64,000 bases of DNA from Mesorhizobium sp. M3A.F.Ca.ET.080.04.2.1 (GTDB lineage Bacteria > Pseudomonadota > Alphaproteobacteria > Rhizobiales > Rhizobiaceae), in assembly GCF_003952525.1 (NCBI RefSeq), contig NZ_CP034451.1, positions 3,348,001-3,412,000 of the forward strand, written 5' to 3'. The notes below the pieces were generated by a model. It saw nothing but the letters and a program-made list of their open reading frames with translations. It made no database searches and was not told where the DNA came from. Shown here in pieces: positions 18,523 to 27,325 of the stretch (positions are counted from its first letter, which is position 1; every line of letters begins with the position of its first letter). The position numbers were made by a program, and so were the translations under genes.

Positions 18523-18843
18523 TTGAAGAATGTTCTGTTCGTCTGCAGCCAGAACCGCCTGCGCAGTCCGACGGCCGAGCAGGTGTTCTCCAAGCGCCGC
18601 GACATCGAGGTCGAATCGGCCGGCACCAATCACGATGCCGACAATCCGCTGACGCATGAACTCGTCGCCTGGGCCGACATCATCTTCGTCATGGAAAAGG
18701 CGCATCGGGCCAAGCTGCAAAAGAAATTCCGGGCGAGCCTGAAGGGGGCCAGACTGATCTGCCTCGACATCCCGGACGACTACGCGTTCATGGATCCGGA
18801 ACTGGTGCGGATTCTGGAGGCGAGGGTAGGCAGATATCTCTGA
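18523..18843 (+). CDS. Low-molecular-weight phosphotyrosine phosphatase-like protein
   Basis: A 106-residue protein starting at a TTG. The phosphatase P-loop C-X5-R-S is at Cys8 to Arg14 (VCSQNRLRSPTAEQVF), and an aspartate-containing loop follows (LDIPDDYAFMDPEL). It is shorter than classical LMW-PTPs (about 150 residues) and belongs to the short bacterial subgroup whose substrates are unknown. It starts six bases after the hemW stop, suggesting an operon. A minor oddity is the replacement of the usual C(L/I)GN(I/S)CRS P-loop residues by CSQNRLRS, so activity should not be taken for granted. Confidence 0.88.
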   Translation: MKNVLFVCSQNRLRSPTAEQVFSKRRDIEVESAGTNHDADNPLTHELVAWADIIFVMEKAHRAKLQKKFRASLKGARLICLDIPDDYAFMDPELVRILEARVGRYL

Positions 18844-18866
18844 GGATGTGGCGCTTCCCCGCGCAT

Positions 18867-18942
18867 TCGTCATTCTCGGGCTTCAACGGCATGGATCCCA
18901 GGGTCTGCGCGCGTCGCTCCGCTCCCGCCTTGGGATGATGAC
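18867..18942. repeat. Composite CGTCATCC-type intergenic repeat
   Basis: Starts CGTCATTCTCGGGCTTCAAC, passes through ATGGATCCCAGGGTCTGCGC and ends CCTTGGGATGATGAC, with the outer ends mutually inverted. Related copies are at 45118-45275 and 52531-52636. Confidence 0.6.
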
Positions 18943-18962
18943 CGCGAACGTCGCCAGATGCT

Positions 18963-19151
18963 TCAAGCGTCGTGCTTCTGGCGGTGCTTGCCGCGGGTCT
19001 TATCCGCATGCGCCTCGCCGTTGCGGACCGGCTTCTGGTCCGCCTTGCCGCGGCGGGCGCCGTGCTGGGCGGCGATCGGATGTGGGGGAATGCCCTCGCG
19101 GGCGGTCTTGCTTTCAAGTCGGCTGATGAAAATGTCGAAGCGATTGGGCAT
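18963..19151 (-). CDS. Small basic hypothetical protein (62 aa)
   Basis: Begins MPNRFDIFISRLESKTAREG and ends RGKHRQKHDA; the C-terminal half is rich in Lys, His and Arg and probably disordered. It starts only 7 bp after the stop of the preceding small gene on the same strand, so translation could be coupled; no strong ribosome site of its own is visible. Codon use resembles coding DNA of this genome. I do not recognise it. It may be a real lineage-specific protein or a fortuitous frame. Confidence 0.42.
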   Translation of the reverse strand: MPNRFDIFISRLESKTAREGIPPHPIAAQHGARRGKADQKPVRNGEAHADKTRGKHRQKHDA

Positions 19152-19158
19152 CGTCCGG

Positions 19159-19356
19159 TCAGTGCTCCGTCGTGCTTTCGGTTTCGTTCGGGACGTCTTG
19201 AACCGCAGGGCGCGGAAGCGGCTTCATCACTTCCTCGTCCTTTGTCCTGGCGGCGGGTTCCCCATTCTCCGCACCGGCAACCCTTTCCGATCCGGCAAAG
19301 CGCTTGCAGCCCGAATAGTAGGGCGTGAAAGCGTCCTGTATGATCAGGCTGTCCAT
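19159..19356 (-). CDS. Small hypothetical protein (65 aa) with strong ribosome site
   Basis: Begins MDSLIIQDAFTPYYSGCKRF and ends DVPNETESTTEH. It has a single Cys, no signal peptide and no membrane helix. GGAGGAGGACAGG lies directly before the ATG, one of the better Shine-Dalgarno sequences in the window, and this is the main reason to believe it. It heads a two-gene cluster that points away from rsmI, the two separated by about 200 bp. I do not recognise the family. Confidence 0.52.
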   Translation of the reverse strand: MDSLIIQDAFTPYYSGCKRFAGSERVAGAENGEPAARTKDEEVMKPLPRPAVQDVPNETESTTEH

Positions 19357-19553
19357 CCTGTCCTCCTCCTCGGGGAATCAGGAGTAAATCCGCCTTGCGC
19401 GGTTTGGTTCCGCATCGTGGCAAAGGCATGGCGATCGCCTTTGCATCGCCATCACGTTTTGCAACCGGAGATCAGCCGTGGCAAACAGACCTTGTTCTTG
19501 CGCAATTCCGGGCGGAAAACCGCTGCGCACTTGCTCGGAGGGGAGGGCTTCAA

Positions 19554-20450
19554 TTGAGCAGCGAGAAACGCAGCTATGTGATCGGGCAGACCGAGATGCC
19601 GGCGCGGCCGCTGGAGCCGGCGCTCTATCTGGTGGCGACGCCGATCGGCAACCTTGCCGACATCACGCTGCGCGCGCTGGAGACGCTGGCGAGTGCCGAT
19701 GTCGTCGCCTGCGAGGACACGCGAGTCTCGCGCGTGCTGCTCGATCGCTACGGCATCCGCCGCCGCACCACGGCCTATCACGATCACAATGCCGCCGAGG
19801 CCGGGCCGAAGCTGATCGAGGCGCTCGCAGCGGGGCAGAGCGTGGCGCTGATTTCGGATGCCGGCACGCCGCTGGTGTCCGATCCTGGCTACCGGCTGGT
19901 CGGCGAAGCGCTGGAGCGCGGCATCCGCGTCGTGCCGGTGCCTGGGCCTTCGGCGGCGCTCGCAGCGCTGACCGCTTCCGGGCTCCCCTCCGATGCGTTC
20001 CTGTTCGCCGGGTTTTTGCCGGCCAGGGCCGGGCAGCGGCTGACCAAGCTCGAAAACTACAGGCAGGTTGCGGCGACGCTGATCTTCTTCGAATCGCCGC
20101 GCCGGCTCGCCGAGACGCTTGCCGCGATGGTCGAGGCGCTCGGCGGCGCGCGCAAGGCCGCGATCGGCCGCGAGCTGACCAAGACTTTTGAGGAAATGCG
20201 CACCGGCACGCTTGCCGCGCTCGCCGATCACTATGCGGCGGCCGACACGCCGAAGGGCGAGATCGTGATCTGCGTCGGCCCAGCGGAAGCAATGGCGGAC
20301 CAACCGGCCGACATCGACCGGCTGCTGTTGTCGCTCGCGGCCGAAATGCCGGCCTCCAAGGCGGCGGCGGAGGCGGCCAAGATGACCGGCGGCCAGAAAC
20401 AGGCGCTTTACCGGCGGCTGCTGGAGCTCAGGGAAGTCAACGGTGACTGA
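19554..20450 (+). CDS. rsmI: 16S rRNA (cytidine1402-2'-O)-methyltransferase RsmI
   Basis: SAM-dependent tetrapyrrole-methylase-fold enzyme that 2'-O-methylates C1402 in the ribosomal P site. The 298-residue product has [59 protein letters not shown] and [30 protein letters not shown], all RsmI hallmarks, plus the C-terminal [26 protein letters not shown]. The TTG at 19554 is chosen because GGAGGGGAGGG precedes it at good spacing; an ATG at 19596 is the alternative and would lose only 14 residues. The end overlaps the GTG start of the YraN-family gene by eight bases. Confidence 0.95.
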   Translation: MSSEKRSYVIGQTEMPARPLEPALYLVATPIGNLADITLRALETLASADVVACEDTRVSRVLLDRYGIRRRTTAYHDHNAAEAGPKLIEALAAGQSVALISDAGTPLVSDPGYRLVGEALERGIRVVPVPGPSAALAALTASGLPSDAFLFAGFLPARAGQRLTKLENYRQVAATLIFFESPRRLAETLAAMVEALGGARKAAIGRELTKTFEEMRTGTLAALADHYAAADTPKGEIVICVGPAEAMADQPADIDRLLLSLAAEMPASKAAAEAAKMTGGQKQALYRRLLELREVNGD

Positions 20451-20820
20451 GCGCGGCGTCGGCAATCGGCGCAAGGCCTATCGGCGCGGCCATCGCAGCG
20501 AGTGGCTGGCGGCGCTGGCGCTGATGCTAAAGGGCTACCGGATTCTCGCGCGCCGCCACCGCACCAGGCTGGGCGAGATCGACCTGATCGCCAGGCGCGG
20601 CGATCTGGTGCTGTTCGTCGAGGTCAAGGCGCGCCGCACGCTGATCGAGGCGATGGAAGCGATCGCCCACAGTTCGGAGCGCCGCATCGAGGGCGCCGCC
20701 GATCTCTGGCTGTCGCGCCAGCCGGATTATGGCCGGCTGTCGGCGCGCTTCGACATGGTGGCCGTGCTGCCCTGGCGCTGGCCGGTGCATGTCGAGAACG
20801 CGTTTTATGGCAGGAATTGA
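20443..20820 (+). CDS. yraN: YraN/UPF0102 family endonuclease-like protein
   Basis: A 125-residue protein of the UPF0102 family with a restriction-endonuclease-like fold: [49 protein letters not shown]. The nuclease-type residues Glu (GEIDLI), Asp and the EVK pair are present. Physiological function is unclear; the family is thought to act on nucleic acids. It has a GTG start overlapping rsmI by eight bases, a classic pairing. In many rhizobia gshB follows, but here the next gene is uppP on the opposite strand. Confidence 0.93.
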   Translation: MTERGVGNRRKAYRRGHRSEWLAALALMLKGYRILARRHRTRLGEIDLIARRGDLVLFVEVKARRTLIEAMEAIAHSSERRIEGAADLWLSRQPDYGRLSARFDMVAVLPWRWPVHVENAFYGRN

Positions 20821-20846
20821 GCCATCCACTTCGCGGCGGTTTAGCC

Positions 20847-21653
20847 TCACCCCCAGATCATCAGCGCCACCAGGCCGAGCCCGCCGACCACCAGCCGCCA
20901 CCAACCGAACAGCGAATAGCCGTTGCGTGAGACGTAATCGAGCAGGAAGCGCACGACGATCAGCGCGCTGACGAAGGCGGCGACGAAACCGACGGCGATG
21001 ATCGGCAAGTCGGCCGAGGTCAGCACGTTGCGGTTCTTGAACAGGTCGTAGGCGAAGGCGCCGACCATGGTCGGCATGGCGAGGAAGAAGGAGAACTCGG
21101 CGGCCGCGCGCTTGTCGACACCCAAGAGCAGCGCGCCGACGATGGTGGAGCCGGAGCGCGAGGTGCCGGGGATCAGCGACAAGCACTGGAAGAGCCCGAT
21201 CTGCAAATAGAGCCTGGTCGGGAAGCGTTCGACGTCACGGTAGTACGGCTTGAGATTCATGCGGTCGACCGCAAGCAGCACCGCGCCGCCGATGATCAGC
21301 ATGATGCAGATCAGCCGTGGCGATTCGAACAGGAAGGTCTTGATGAAATCGTGCCCCAGCGCGCCGATGATCGCCGCCGGCAGGAAGGCGATCAGGATGC
21401 CAATGACGAAATGCCGGGTCAGCCGGTCATGGGGCAGTTCGAGCAGCATCTGCCAGAGGCGGCGGAAGTAGACGCTCAGGATCGCCAGAATCGCGCCGAG
21501 CTGGATCAGGATCTCGAAGGCCTTGCCGGTCGAGTGGAAGCCGAGGAAATGGCCGGCAAGCAGGATATGGCCGGTCGAGGACACCGGGATGAATTCGGTC
21601 AGGCCTTCGAGCAGTCCAAGCAACAGCGCTTCGACGATGGTCTGGCTTTCCAT
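20847..21653 (-). CDS. uppP: Undecaprenyl-diphosphate phosphatase (BacA/UppP)
   Basis: Integral membrane phosphatase that recycles undecaprenyl diphosphate to the monophosphate carrier used for peptidoglycan and O-antigen synthesis; overproduction confers bacitracin resistance. The 268-residue product has the two conserved motifs, [18 protein letters not shown] near the N-terminus and [33 protein letters not shown] in the middle, with about eight hydrophobic segments. The start at 21653 ([14 protein letters not shown]) follows an AGAGG-containing leader. It stands alone; its 5' side faces a repeat-rich gap. Confidence 0.96.
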   Translation of the reverse strand: MESQTIVEALLLGLLEGLTEFIPVSSTGHILLAGHFLGFHSTGKAFEILIQLGAILAILSVYFRRLWQMLLELPHDRLTRHFVIGILIAFLPAAIIGALGHDFIKTFLFESPRLICIMLIIGGAVLLAVDRMNLKPYYRDVERFPTRLYLQIGLFQCLSLIPGTSRSGSTIVGALLLGVDKRAAAEFSFFLAMPTMVGAFAYDLFKNRNVLTSADLPIIAVGFVAAFVSALIVVRFLLDYVSRNGYSLFGWWRLVVGGLGLVALMIWG

Positions 21654-21789
21654 GGCAACCTCTGCTTTTCGAATGACGGCTTGGGAAAGGGCTTGCTTGT
21701 CATGGGACGGAAGTCCCCCTATAGGTCGCAGCACCCTGACAGTCCTGGAATCGGGCGGCCAAGACTTACCGGCGCCAAAAACGATTCGC

Positions 21790-21862
21790 CAGTGTGGCAA
21801 TCCGGAATTCGCCGCACCTGGGAGCCGCGCACTGTGCTAATTCCGGATTCTGAGCCACACTG
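21790..21862. repeat. Inverted-repeat element with CAGTGTGGC ends
   Basis: CAGTGTGGC...AATCCGGAATT on the left is mirrored by AATTCCGGATTCTGAGCCACACTG on the right, giving a foldback of about 73 bp. It lies in the gap between uppP and the GST gene, directly before another foldback. Confidence 0.65.
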
Positions 21863-21875
21863 TCAACTTTGAGTT

Positions 21876-21954
21876 CTAGTGCGGTTTCGGATTTGAAGTT
21901 CCTGGACGCGCTGATGCCATTGAGGGTACAGGAACTTCAAATCCACCACACTAG
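21876..21954. repeat. MITE-like foldback with CTAG ends
   Basis: GGATTTGAAGTTCCTG (21889-21904) is perfectly inverted as CAGGAACTTCAAATCC (21929-21944), and the outer ends are CTAGTG and CACTAG. The total is about 79 bp with a 24-bp centre, and CTAG at both ends may be a target duplication or part of the terminal repeat. It has no coding capacity. It ends 22 bp before the GST start codon. Confidence 0.68.
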
Positions 21955-21976
21955 TGCGCCCTATCATCGCGGAACC

Positions 21977-22669
21977 ATGCTGACGCTTTTCCACCATCCG
22001 ATGTTCGCCACCTGCCGGTTCGTGCGCCTCGCCTTCGGCGAATATGGCGAGGAGCTGGCGCTGATCGAGGAAAAGCCTTGGACGCGGCGCAAGGAGTTTC
22101 TGGCGCTGAACCCGGCCGGCACGCTGCCGATCCTGCTCGCCGAAGGCGACGTGCCGATCATCGGCGCCATGGTGATCGCCGAATATCTCGACGAGACGCG
22201 CGGCGTGCTCAAGCGCGACAAGCGGCTGTTCGCCGAGGATCCGATGCAGCGCGCCGAGATCCGCCGGCTGACCGACTGGTATCTCAGCAAGGCCGAAAGC
22301 GAGGTTACCCGCCATCTGGTGCGCGAGCGCGTGCTGAAGCCGGTCATGCCGGAGACGGCCGGCGGCGGCTCGCCCGATTCGGCCGCGATCCGTGCCGCGC
22401 GCGCCAATATCCGCCAGCACATGAAGTATACCAACTGGCTGGCCGGCACCCGCCATTGGCTGGCCGGCAACAGGGTGACCTATGCCGACCTCGCGGCGGC
22501 GGCGGCGCTTTCGGTGCTCGACTATCTCGGCGAGATCGACTGGCGCGAGCATACCGCGGCGCGCGAATGGTACACGCGGGTGAAATCGCGGCCGGCCTTC
22601 CGGCCGCTGCTGTCGGATCGGGTGCGCGGCCTGTCGCCGGTGTCGCATTATGCGGACCTCGATTTCTAG
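21977..22669 (+). CDS. Glutathione S-transferase family protein
   Basis: A 230-residue soluble protein. An N-terminal thioredoxin-like domain ([24 protein letters not shown] ... [29 protein letters not shown]) has the cis-Pro in TLPIL. It is followed by an all-helical C-terminal domain (residues about 90-225, with [21 protein letters not shown]). Glutathione conjugation or a related thiol reaction is likely; substrate unknown. The ATG at 21977 starts the conserved domain even though the frame is open upstream through the foldback. The 3' end overlaps queG by 20 bases, so the two are co-transcribed. Confidence 0.93.
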   Translation: MLTLFHHPMFATCRFVRLAFGEYGEELALIEEKPWTRRKEFLALNPAGTLPILLAEGDVPIIGAMVIAEYLDETRGVLKRDKRLFAEDPMQRAEIRRLTDWYLSKAESEVTRHLVRERVLKPVMPETAGGGSPDSAAIRAARANIRQHMKYTNWLAGTRHWLAGNRVTYADLAAAAALSVLDYLGEIDWREHTAAREWYTRVKSRPAFRPLLSDRVRGLSPVSHYADLDF

Positions 22670-23807
22670 CAGGGCAAAACTGCGCGCGCTGATCGACGCG
22701 GAGGCGCGGCGCGCCGGCTTCGAGGCTATTGCCGTGACCACGCCGGACGCGATCCCTATGGCGCCCGCGCGGCTGGCGGAATTCGTCGCCGACGGTTTTC
22801 ACGGCTCGATGGGCTGGATCGCCGAGACGATCGAGCGCCGCGCCGAGCCCTCGACGCTGTGGCCGGAGGTGCGCTCGATCATCGTTCTGGCGATGAACTA
22901 CGGGCCGGACCACGACCCGCGCGACGTGCTCGGCAGGCGCGACCGGGGCGCGATTTCGGTCTACGCGCAAAACCGCGACTATCACGACGTGATGAAGGGC
23001 CGGCTGAAGGAAATCGCCGGCAAAATCGTCGCGCGCGCCGGCGGCGACGTGAAAGTCTTCGTCGATACGGCTCCAGTGATGGAAAAGCCGCTGGCCGAAG
23101 CCGCCGGCCTCGGCTGGCAGGGCAAGCACACCAACCTGGTCAGCCGCGCGCATGGCTCATGGCTGTTCCTCGGCACCATCTTTACGACGGCCGACCTCGA
23201 ACCCGACGCGGCGGAAGAGGACCATTGCGGTTCCTGCCGCGCCTGCCTCGATGCCTGCCCGACCGGCGCTTTCCCGGCACCCTACCGGCTCGATGCGCGG
23301 CGCTGCATTTCCTACCTCACGATCGAGAACAAGGGGCCGATCCCGCACGAATTCCGCGAGGCGATCGGCAACCGCATCTATGGCTGCGACGATTGTCTCG
23401 CCGCCTGCCCCTGGAACAAGTTCGCCAGCGCTGCCTCCGACGCCAAGCTTGCCGCGCGCACCGATCTGCGCGAGCCGCCGCTGTCGGAACTCTTGAAGCT
23501 CGACGATCCGGGGTTCCGGGCTTTCTTCTCGGGCTCGCCGATCAAGCGCATCGGCCGCGACCGTTTCATCCGAAACGTGCTGATCGCCGCCGGCAATTCG
23601 GGCGATACTTCGCTGACGCCGGCCGTGCAAAGCCTGCTCGAAGACGGCTCACCGCTGGTGCGGGGTGCGGCAGTTTGGGCCCTGTCGCGACTTCTCTCCA
23701 ACCGCGACTTTAGAGACCTCGCCACCGCCGTGTTGCAGACCGAAGGCGATCCAGCGGTGCGCGACGAATGGTTTTCGGCGCTGCCAGACCGCGCAGAGCT
23801 TCACTGA
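22650..23807 (+). CDS. queG: Epoxyqueuosine reductase QueG
   Basis: Cobalamin-dependent iron-sulfur enzyme that reduces epoxyqueuosine to queuosine in the wobble position of tRNAs. The 385-residue product has two ferredoxin-type 4Fe-4S motifs, [34 protein letters not shown] and [14 protein letters not shown]. Upstream lies the QueG-specific catalytic region ([34 protein letters not shown]), and the C-terminal part contains HEAT-like repeats. The ATG at 22650 lies inside the end of the GST gene. The next gene (SDR) starts 14 bp after its stop, so all three appear to form one operon. Confidence 0.96.
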   Translation: MRTSISSRAKLRALIDAEARRAGFEAIAVTTPDAIPMAPARLAEFVADGFHGSMGWIAETIERRAEPSTLWPEVRSIIVLAMNYGPDHDPRDVLGRRDRGAISVYAQNRDYHDVMKGRLKEIAGKIVARAGGDVKVFVDTAPVMEKPLAEAAGLGWQGKHTNLVSRAHGSWLFLGTIFTTADLEPDAAEEDHCGSCRACLDACPTGAFPAPYRLDARRCISYLTIENKGPIPHEFREAIGNRIYGCDDCLAACPWNKFASAASDAKLAARTDLREPPLSELLKLDDPGFRAFFSGSPIKRIGRDRFIRNVLIAAGNSGDTSLTPAVQSLLEDGSPLVRGAAVWALSRLLSNRDFRDLATAVLQTEGDPAVRDEWFSALPDRAELH

Positions 23808-23820
23808 TGGGGGTTCATTG

Positions 23821-24723
23821 ATGGGCGAAAGACGCTTCTTCATCTTCGGCGCCGGCTATTCCGGCAAGGCGTTCGCGCGGGCCAACGAAAGCGGTGCGCC
23901 GATCCTGGGCACCACGCGCTCGCCAGAAAAGTCCGATGGGTTGCGCCACGCCGGCATCGAGCCATTGCGCTTCGACGGTTCGCTGACGGGTGAGATCAGC
24001 GACGCACTGCGGCAAACGACGCATCTCATCGTCTCGGTGGCGCCGGATGAAGCCGGCGACCCCGTCCTCAACGCCAGCGGCGAAACAATCCGGGCGCAAA
24101 TGCCGGCGCTGGAATGGATCGGCTATCTCTCGACCGTCGGCGTCTATGGCGACCACGGCGGCGCCTGGGTCGACGAGAGCGCCGAATGCCGGCCGGTGTC
24201 CAAGCGCTCTGTGATGCGGGTGGCGGCCGAACAGGCGTGGCTGGCCCTTGGCCGAGAGATCGGGAAACCAGTGGCGATCCTGCGGCTTTCCGGGATTTAC
24301 GGCCCGGGCCGTAATGCGCTTGGCAATCTCGAGGAGGGCACCGCGCGGCGGCTGGTCAAGCCCGGCCAGGTCTTCAACCGCATCCATTGCGACGACATTG
24401 CCGGCGCGCTCTGGCATCTGGCCGACAAAAATCTCGGCGGCATCTTCAACGTCACCGACGACGAGCCGGCGCCGCCGCAGGACGTCGTCGCCTATGCCGC
24501 CAAGCTGATGGGCGTCGAGGCGCCACCCGAAATTCCCTTCGAGACCGCCGAGCTTTCGCCCATGGCGCGGTCCTTCTATGGCGAGAACAAGCGCGTCACC
24601 AACAAGGCGATCAAGGCGGCCGGCTACGAATTCCGCTTTCCCAATTATCGTGCGGCCCTTGACCGGATGTGGACCGACGGGAACTGGCGCGACGGCGAGC
24701 CGCGCAGCCCCATGAAACGCTAG
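23821..24723 (+). CDS. Atypical SDR / NAD(P)-dependent epimerase-like protein (YeeZ type)
   Basis: A 300-residue Rossmann protein with the N-terminal nucleotide motif FIFGAGYSGKAFARA, the segment EWIGYLSTVGVYGDHGGAWVDES and ILRLSGIYGPGRNAL. The usual SDR catalytic YxxxK is not obvious (SKRSVMRVAAEQAW instead), which is typical of the atypical YeeZ-like subgroup. The C-terminal region NRIHCDDIAGALWHLADKNLGGIFNVTDDEPAPPQDVV matches that family. No substrate is known. It follows queG by 14 bp and is likely co-transcribed. Confidence 0.88.
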   Translation: MGERRFFIFGAGYSGKAFARANESGAPILGTTRSPEKSDGLRHAGIEPLRFDGSLTGEISDALRQTTHLIVSVAPDEAGDPVLNASGETIRAQMPALEWIGYLSTVGVYGDHGGAWVDESAECRPVSKRSVMRVAAEQAWLALGREIGKPVAILRLSGIYGPGRNALGNLEEGTARRLVKPGQVFNRIHCDDIAGALWHLADKNLGGIFNVTDDEPAPPQDVVAYAAKLMGVEAPPEIPFETAELSPMARSFYGENKRVTNKAIKAAGYEFRFPNYRAALDRMWTDGNWRDGEPRSPMKR

Positions 24724-24805
24724 TGATCGAAGCGCGGCCCGCGACATGATATGATTCGCGCCACGCCAGACCGCTGACGGATCGACTGGAGAGGGAACCG
24801 GCCTG

Positions 24806-25888
24806 ATGACATTGCGATCGCTGCCCGACAGGAAACCCTTCCTGAGCGCCGCGCTTGCGCTTGTGACGCTGACCGCGTTGGCCGCAGGCGCAATCTCTGC
24901 CGAGCAGAAGGCAAAGGACCTGTTCGGCGCCAAGAAACTGCCGGCCGTGGCATCGGCGCAATCCTTCGGCTTCTATTCCAAGGGCTGCTTCAGCGGCGGC
25001 GTTGCGCTGCCGATGGAAGGTCCGACCTGGGAAGTGATGCGTCCCTCGCGCAATCGCCGCTGGGGCCACCCGGTACTGATTGGGTTGATAGAGAAACTGT
25101 CGCGCGAGGCCCTGGCCGACGGCTGGCCAGGTCTCTTGATCGGCGACATCTCGCAGCCGCGCGGCGGCCCGATGACGACCGGCCATGCCTCGCACCAGAT
25201 CGGGCTGGATGCCGACATCTGGCTGACGCCGATGCCGAGGCGAGCACTGACCTATGCGCAGCGCGAGACGATGAGCGCCACCTTGATGGTGAACGAAAAG
25301 ACACATCTGGTGAAGGAGGCGCTGTGGACCCCGGCGCATACGCGGTTGTTCAAGCGGGCGGCCAGCTATCCGGAGGTCGAGCGCATCCTGGTCAATCCCG
25401 GCATCAAGAAGAAGCTGTGCGACACGGTCACCGGCGATCGCTCCTGGCTGCGCAAGATCCGCCCGTTCTGGGGCCATGACTATCATTTCCATATGCGCAT
25501 CGGCTGCCAGCCCGGCTCGATGGGCTGCAAGGCGCAGGAGGCGACGCCTGCCGACGACGGCTGCGGCAAGGCGCTGGCCTGGTGGTTCACCGAGGAGCCG
25601 TGGCGGCCGAACAAGAATCCGGATGCGCCGAAGGCGCGCGACCTGATGACGATGGCCAACCTGCCGAGAGAATGCCAGGCGGTGCTCGCCGCGGCCGATG
25701 CGCCGTCGCTGCAAGCAGTCACCTATCAGGGCGGCAGCGCCACCGCGGTGGCGGTGGCCGAACCCCAGCCGAGCGAGCCGGCGCAGACGATCTCCAGCGA
25801 TGCGGCTGCGCTCCCGGCGCAAGCCAGCGCCTTCGCCCCCACACCGAAGATCGGTATCCCGCTGCCAAGGCCAAGACCGGGGAACTGA
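24806..25888 (+). CDS. mepA: Penicillin-insensitive murein endopeptidase MepA
   Basis: Periplasmic zinc peptidase cutting D-Ala-mDAP crosslinks of peptidoglycan. The 360-residue precursor has a signal peptide (to about residue 32, AAGAISA-EQ) and the LAS metallopeptidase motifs GGPMTTGHASHQIGLDADIWL and FWGHDYHFHMRIGC, which provide the zinc-binding His and Asp residues. Cysteines in CFSGG, CDTVTG, GCQPGSMGC and CGKAL fit the disulfide pattern of MepA. After about residue 290 there is an Ala/Pro/Ser-rich, probably disordered tail not found in the E. coli enzyme, ending IGIPLPRPRPGN. Confidence 0.95.
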   Translation: MTLRSLPDRKPFLSAALALVTLTALAAGAISAEQKAKDLFGAKKLPAVASAQSFGFYSKGCFSGGVALPMEGPTWEVMRPSRNRRWGHPVLIGLIEKLSREALADGWPGLLIGDISQPRGGPMTTGHASHQIGLDADIWLTPMPRRALTYAQRETMSATLMVNEKTHLVKEALWTPAHTRLFKRAASYPEVERILVNPGIKKKLCDTVTGDRSWLRKIRPFWGHDYHFHMRIGCQPGSMGCKAQEATPADDGCGKALAWWFTEEPWRPNKNPDAPKARDLMTMANLPRECQAVLAAADAPSLQAVTYQGGSATAVAVAEPQPSEPAQTISSDAAALPAQASAFAPTPKIGIPLPRPRPGN

Positions 25889-26212
25889 CGCCGAAGCCAT
25901 TTGGGCGGGCCAATTGTCGAAGTCAGCGCCGTGCCTCATGCCCTACCGTGCCCAGCGGATAGAGGGGTTACAGATTGAACCGGATACATAGGTAACAGTT
26001 CTCCCCCTATGATGCGGCCGCCGCACGATTGGCGAAACCGCCAACGAGCTTCCCTCTCCTCGTCCTTATATGGAAGAGGACGCCGGCAGGCAGGTGAGGG
26101 GCGGCGCCGACGCTGGATAGATAGGCACCGAAGCGGCTTTCCCTTTCCAGGGTCATGCGCTAGTCAACGCACAGACGACGGCGGGTGGCCCGAACAGGGA
26201 CGAGCAGACAGA
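25889..26212. other. Intergenic gap mepA-glk, no gene seen
   Basis: A 324-bp gap. It contains a short repeat fragment (CGGCAGGCAGGTGAGGGGCG, 26084-26106) that recurs with one mismatch at 63515-63537. Otherwise I see no gene, RNA or clear promoter. Confidence 0.5.
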
Positions 26213-27232
26213 ATGGCAGGCGAAGACGACACAGCGCTGCGGTTTCCGGTCTTGATCGGCGACATAGGTGGCACAAATGCGCGGTTTTCGGTCGTGCTCG
26301 ACGCCAATTCGGAAGCGACCGAGCCGCAGATCGTCCAGACGGCCAATTTCAAGACCATCGACGAGGCGATCCAGGCGGCGGTGCTCGACCGCTCGTCGGT
26401 GCGGCCGAATTCGGCAGTGCTGGCGGTGGCCGGTCCGGTCGACGGCGACGAGATCCGGCTCACCAACTGCCCCTGGGTGGTCAAGCCCCGCCAGATGTTC
26501 ACCAATCTGGGCTTGAGCGAGATCGTCGTGCTCAACGATTTCGAGGCGCAGGCCCTGGCCGTCGTGGCGCTGGGCGAAGAGCATATGGAAAAGATCGGCG
26601 GCGGCACGCCGGAGCCCAATGCCGGCCGGGTCGTTCTCGGCCCCGGGACCGGGCTCGGCGTCGCCGGGCTGATTTACGCGCTGCGCCACTGGATTCCGGT
26701 TCCAGGCGAAGGCGGCCACATGGACATCGGTCCGCGCACGCCGCGCGACTTCGAGGTGTTTCCGCATATCGACAAGCTCGATGGCCGCATCTCCGGCGAG
26801 CAGATCCTGTGCGGCCGCGGGCTGGTCAACCTCTATCGCGCGGTGGCCAAGGCCGACGCCAGGCCAATGCCGTTCACGACGCCGGCCGAGGTCACCGCGG
26901 CGGCGCTCTCGAAATCCGACGCTGTGGCGGAAGAGGCGCTGTCGCTGTTCGTCACCTGCCTCGGACGCACCGCCGGCGACCTGGCGCTGGTGTTCATGAG
27001 CCGGGGCGGCGTGTTCTTGACCGGCGGCATCGCGCAGAAAATCGTGCCGGCGCTGAAGGCCGGCAATTTCCGCGCCGCCTTCGAGGACAAGGCGCCGCAC
27101 AGCGCCCTGCTGCGCGCGATGCCGGTCTATGTCATCACGCATCCGCTGGCGGCGCTTCTCGGCCTCGCGGCCTATGCCAGGACGCCGTCGCTGTTCGGCG
27201 TCCAGACGGCAGGTCGGCACTGGCGGGCGTAG
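26213..27232 (+). CDS. glk: Glucokinase (ROK-independent, Glk type)
   Basis: ATP-dependent phosphorylation of glucose to glucose 6-phosphate in the cytoplasm, feeding the Entner-Doudoroff or pentose-phosphate route. The 339-residue product has the phosphate-1 motif [35 protein letters not shown] with [10 protein letters not shown] (sugar-binding Asp), [15 protein letters not shown] and [12 protein letters not shown], all typical of Glk. The ATG at 26213 has only a weak GAGCAGACAGA leader; the frame is open upstream but without homology. It precedes the ABC transporter gene by about 90 bp on the same strand. Confidence 0.95.
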   Translation: MAGEDDTALRFPVLIGDIGGTNARFSVVLDANSEATEPQIVQTANFKTIDEAIQAAVLDRSSVRPNSAVLAVAGPVDGDEIRLTNCPWVVKPRQMFTNLGLSEIVVLNDFEAQALAVVALGEEHMEKIGGGTPEPNAGRVVLGPGTGLGVAGLIYALRHWIPVPGEGGHMDIGPRTPRDFEVFPHIDKLDGRISGEQILCGRGLVNLYRAVAKADARPMPFTTPAEVTAAALSKSDAVAEEALSLFVTCLGRTAGDLALVFMSRGGVFLTGGIAQKIVPALKAGNFRAAFEDKAPHSALLRAMPVYVITHPLAALLGLAAYARTPSLFGVQTAGRHWRA

Positions 27233-27325
27233 CTTTTCGAGCTCTCGGAACCGCAGCGTCAGGTCCCGAACCGCGCCGCGACGAAGTTTCGCCATAGGCA
27301 AGGAGCAACCGGGGCGCTAAGAGAA

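Noticed and set aside
19357..19420. GGAAC on the minus strand upstream of the small gene at 19356
   Set aside because: At 16-17 bp spacing the -10 position reads GATT rather than CGTT, so it is not a convincing EcfG promoter.
24797..24801. GGAAC before mepA as a possible EcfG -35 box
   Set aside because: It is part of the ribosome-binding leader, and no CGTT lies at 16-18 bp.
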